This document shows positions 63,009 through 64,000 of a stretch of DNA of 64,000 nucleotides, piece after piece (the stretch's first letter is position 1; each line of letters starts with the position of its first letter). The DNA is from Mesorhizobium sp. NZP2298 (GTDB taxonomy: Bacteria; Pseudomonadota; Alphaproteobacteria; Rhizobiales; Rhizobiaceae). The notes beneath the pieces were generated by a model that did not search any database, was not told where the DNA came from, and saw nothing but the letters and a program-made list of their open reading frames with translations. The stretch covers positions 7,080,001 through 7,144,000 of the forward strand of contig NZ_CP033365.1 of NCBI RefSeq assembly GCF_013170825.1, written 5' to 3'. Made by a program: the position numbers and the translations under genes.

Positions 63009-64000
63009 CAGCGCTTCCCCCAATAATCGTCATGCGCCGTCCATTGCGGGTCGGCGCCCTCGACGCGGACGCGGCCGATGCGGTTGTTGGACACTCCGCC
63101 CAGATAGAGCCAGCCCTTGTGCTCGCAGGTCGAGGTGATCGAGGGATGGTTCTCGCCAGCCTTGTCCCAGAGTGCATCGATGATCTCGCCGGTCGCCGAC
63201 ACGCGTAACACGCAGCCGCGATTGATGTTGGGAAACATCCATTCATCGGCGGCGATACGCCTGGCCATACGGCGGCGGAAGGCAGGCTTGCGCATGGCCA
63301 GGTCGAAGGTCTTGGTGCGCATGCCGAGGAGCGCGATCCAATAAGTGCCGTCCGAGCCGCGGTTGAGGTTGTCGGGATAGCCGGGAAGATTGTCGACGAA
63401 GATCTCGCGTTTGCCCTTGTTCGGCCCGTCGAACCAGTAGCGGTTGATGCGGCAGGCCCAGGTCTCGGCGAAAAGCAGCGACTGGCCGTCGCGGCAGATG
63501 GTGACCCCGTTGGGAAAAATCAGGCCGCGCAGGATGGTGCGCGTGGAGCCCGTCTTCGGATCATGGCATATCAGGCGCCCATTGCCTCTGCCCTCGAGAG
63601 CATCGACCGCCCATTCCGACATCTCGTAGCGGATCGTCGCCTCGCTGAAGAAGATGCGTCCGTCCGGCGCGATGTCGAGATCGTCAGGAAGCCGCAGCCG
63701 CGAATCGTCGATCACCGACAGCAGGCTGCGGTTGGTTTCGTCGGTGACTTTCGAGACCTTTCCGTCGGGCGCAACGCGATAGAGCCCCATGCCGCCGACA
63801 CAGGTCAAAAGATCGCCGTTCGGCGCGAAAGCGAGACCCAGCGGATGCCCGCCAATGCGGGCGAAGACCTCGCAGCGCCCATAATCCGGCGCCAGGAAGC
63901 GCATGATCGTGCCGTGTCGCGTTCCCGTGTAGAGATTGTCGTCGCGGTCGAGCACAACATCTTCAGGCCCTTCGACGTCGCCGAGCCCGATCAGTTTCGT
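63008..64000 (-). CDS. SMP-30/strictosidine-synthase-like beta-propeller protein 2, 5'-truncated by the window
   Basis: Open at the window end; 330 residues are visible. Motifs include GPEDVVLDRDDNLYTGTRHG, GHPLGLAFAPNGDLLTCVGG, LPDDLDIAPDGRIFFSEATI, LIFPNGVTICRDGQSLLFAE and TSTCEHKGWLYLGGVSNNRI. It is related to its downstream neighbour (a tandem pair) and to SMP-30-like lactonases and strictosidine synthase-like proteins. The start is outside the window. Confidence 0.85.
   Translation of the reverse strand, partial: TKLIGLGDVEGPEDVVLDRDDNLYTGTRHGTIMRFLAPDYGRCEVFARIGGHPLGLAFAPNGDLLTCVGGMGLYRVAPDGKVSKVTDETNRSLLSVIDDSRLRLPDDLDIAPDGRIFFSEATIRYEMSEWAVDALEGRGNGRLICHDPKTGSTRTILRGLIFPNGVTICRDGQSLLFAETWACRINRYWFDGPNKGKREIFVDNLPGYPDNLNRGSDGTYWIALLGMRTKTFDLAMRKPAFRRRMARRIAADEWMFPNINRGCVLRVSATGEIIDALWDKAGENHPSITSTCEHKGWLYLGGVSNNRIGRVRVEGADPQWTAHDDYWGKR

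Overview
This window comes from an alphaproteobacterium of the Rhizobiales/Hyphomicrobiales type (high GC, Mesorhizobium-like gene content). The signs are a C4-pathway 5-aminolevulinate synthase, FixL/FixJ/FixK regulation, a complete ccoNOQP-GHIS (fixNOQP-GHIS) set, NnrR/NnrS/copper nitrite reductase, and small rhizobial protein families. This taxonomic call is inference. No rRNA, tRNA, CRISPR array, phage or transposase was seen.

Layout. 1-2.2 kb holds the 3' part of a STAND-type ATPase regulator. 2.2-8.3 kb is a minus-strand operon of a broken dld, an acetoacetate-decarboxylase-like gene, poxB and cydAB, which would pass electrons from lactate and pyruvate through quinol to a bd-type oxidase. 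8.5-11.3 kb holds a Na+/H+ antiporter and two decayed nuclease-like genes. 11.4-23.6 kb holds a universal stress protein, cytochrome c, a Pat-like acyl-CoA synthetase/acetyltransferase, a DUF302/TPC-type P-ATPase/TrxC group, decayed oxidoreductase genes, a FixK-like regulator and a GNAT protein. 23.6-29.6 kb is the nitrite-reduction block (nnrR, nnrS, pseudoazurin, nirK, nirV, truncated haemoglobin, ion channel). 29.7-40.9 kb is hemN, fnr, the cbb3 oxidase genes and their assembly genes. 41-49.3 kb holds transporters, a flavin-based electron-transfer set (FMN-binding protein, ApbE, fused RnfD/NqrB-like reductase) and a two-component system with a PepSY protein. 49.3-59.4 kb holds two more stress proteins, fixLJ, hemA, small cytochrome and phasin genes and a flavin reductase. 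59.5-64 kb is a minus-strand catabolic/transport operon (HMG-CoA-lyase family, sugar ABC ATPase, two SMP-30-like proteins).

How it fits together. About fifteen intergenic sites match or nearly match the FNR/FixK box (TTGAY-N4-ATCAA), and three in the nitrite block match the NnrR-type box (TTGCG-N4-CGCAA). They precede most genes between 12 and 59 kb, so this is essentially one oxygen- and NO-controlled island. FixLJ would drive fixK through a FixJ-like site; FixK/Fnr would drive cbb3 oxidase, haem synthesis, stress proteins and accessory genes; NnrR would drive nitrite reduction.

Two things stand out. First, two unannotated, related micro-membrane proteins (57541-57708 and 21198-21371) each sit about 63 bp from an FNR box. 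Second, many fermentation- or transport-type genes are broken, truncated or fused (dld, flavodoxin-like oxidoreductase, Zn-alcohol dehydrogenase, phosphoketolase/acetate-kinase-like, phosphoribosyltransferase/carbamate kinase, P-type ATPase, VIT-family transporter), while the respiratory genes are intact.
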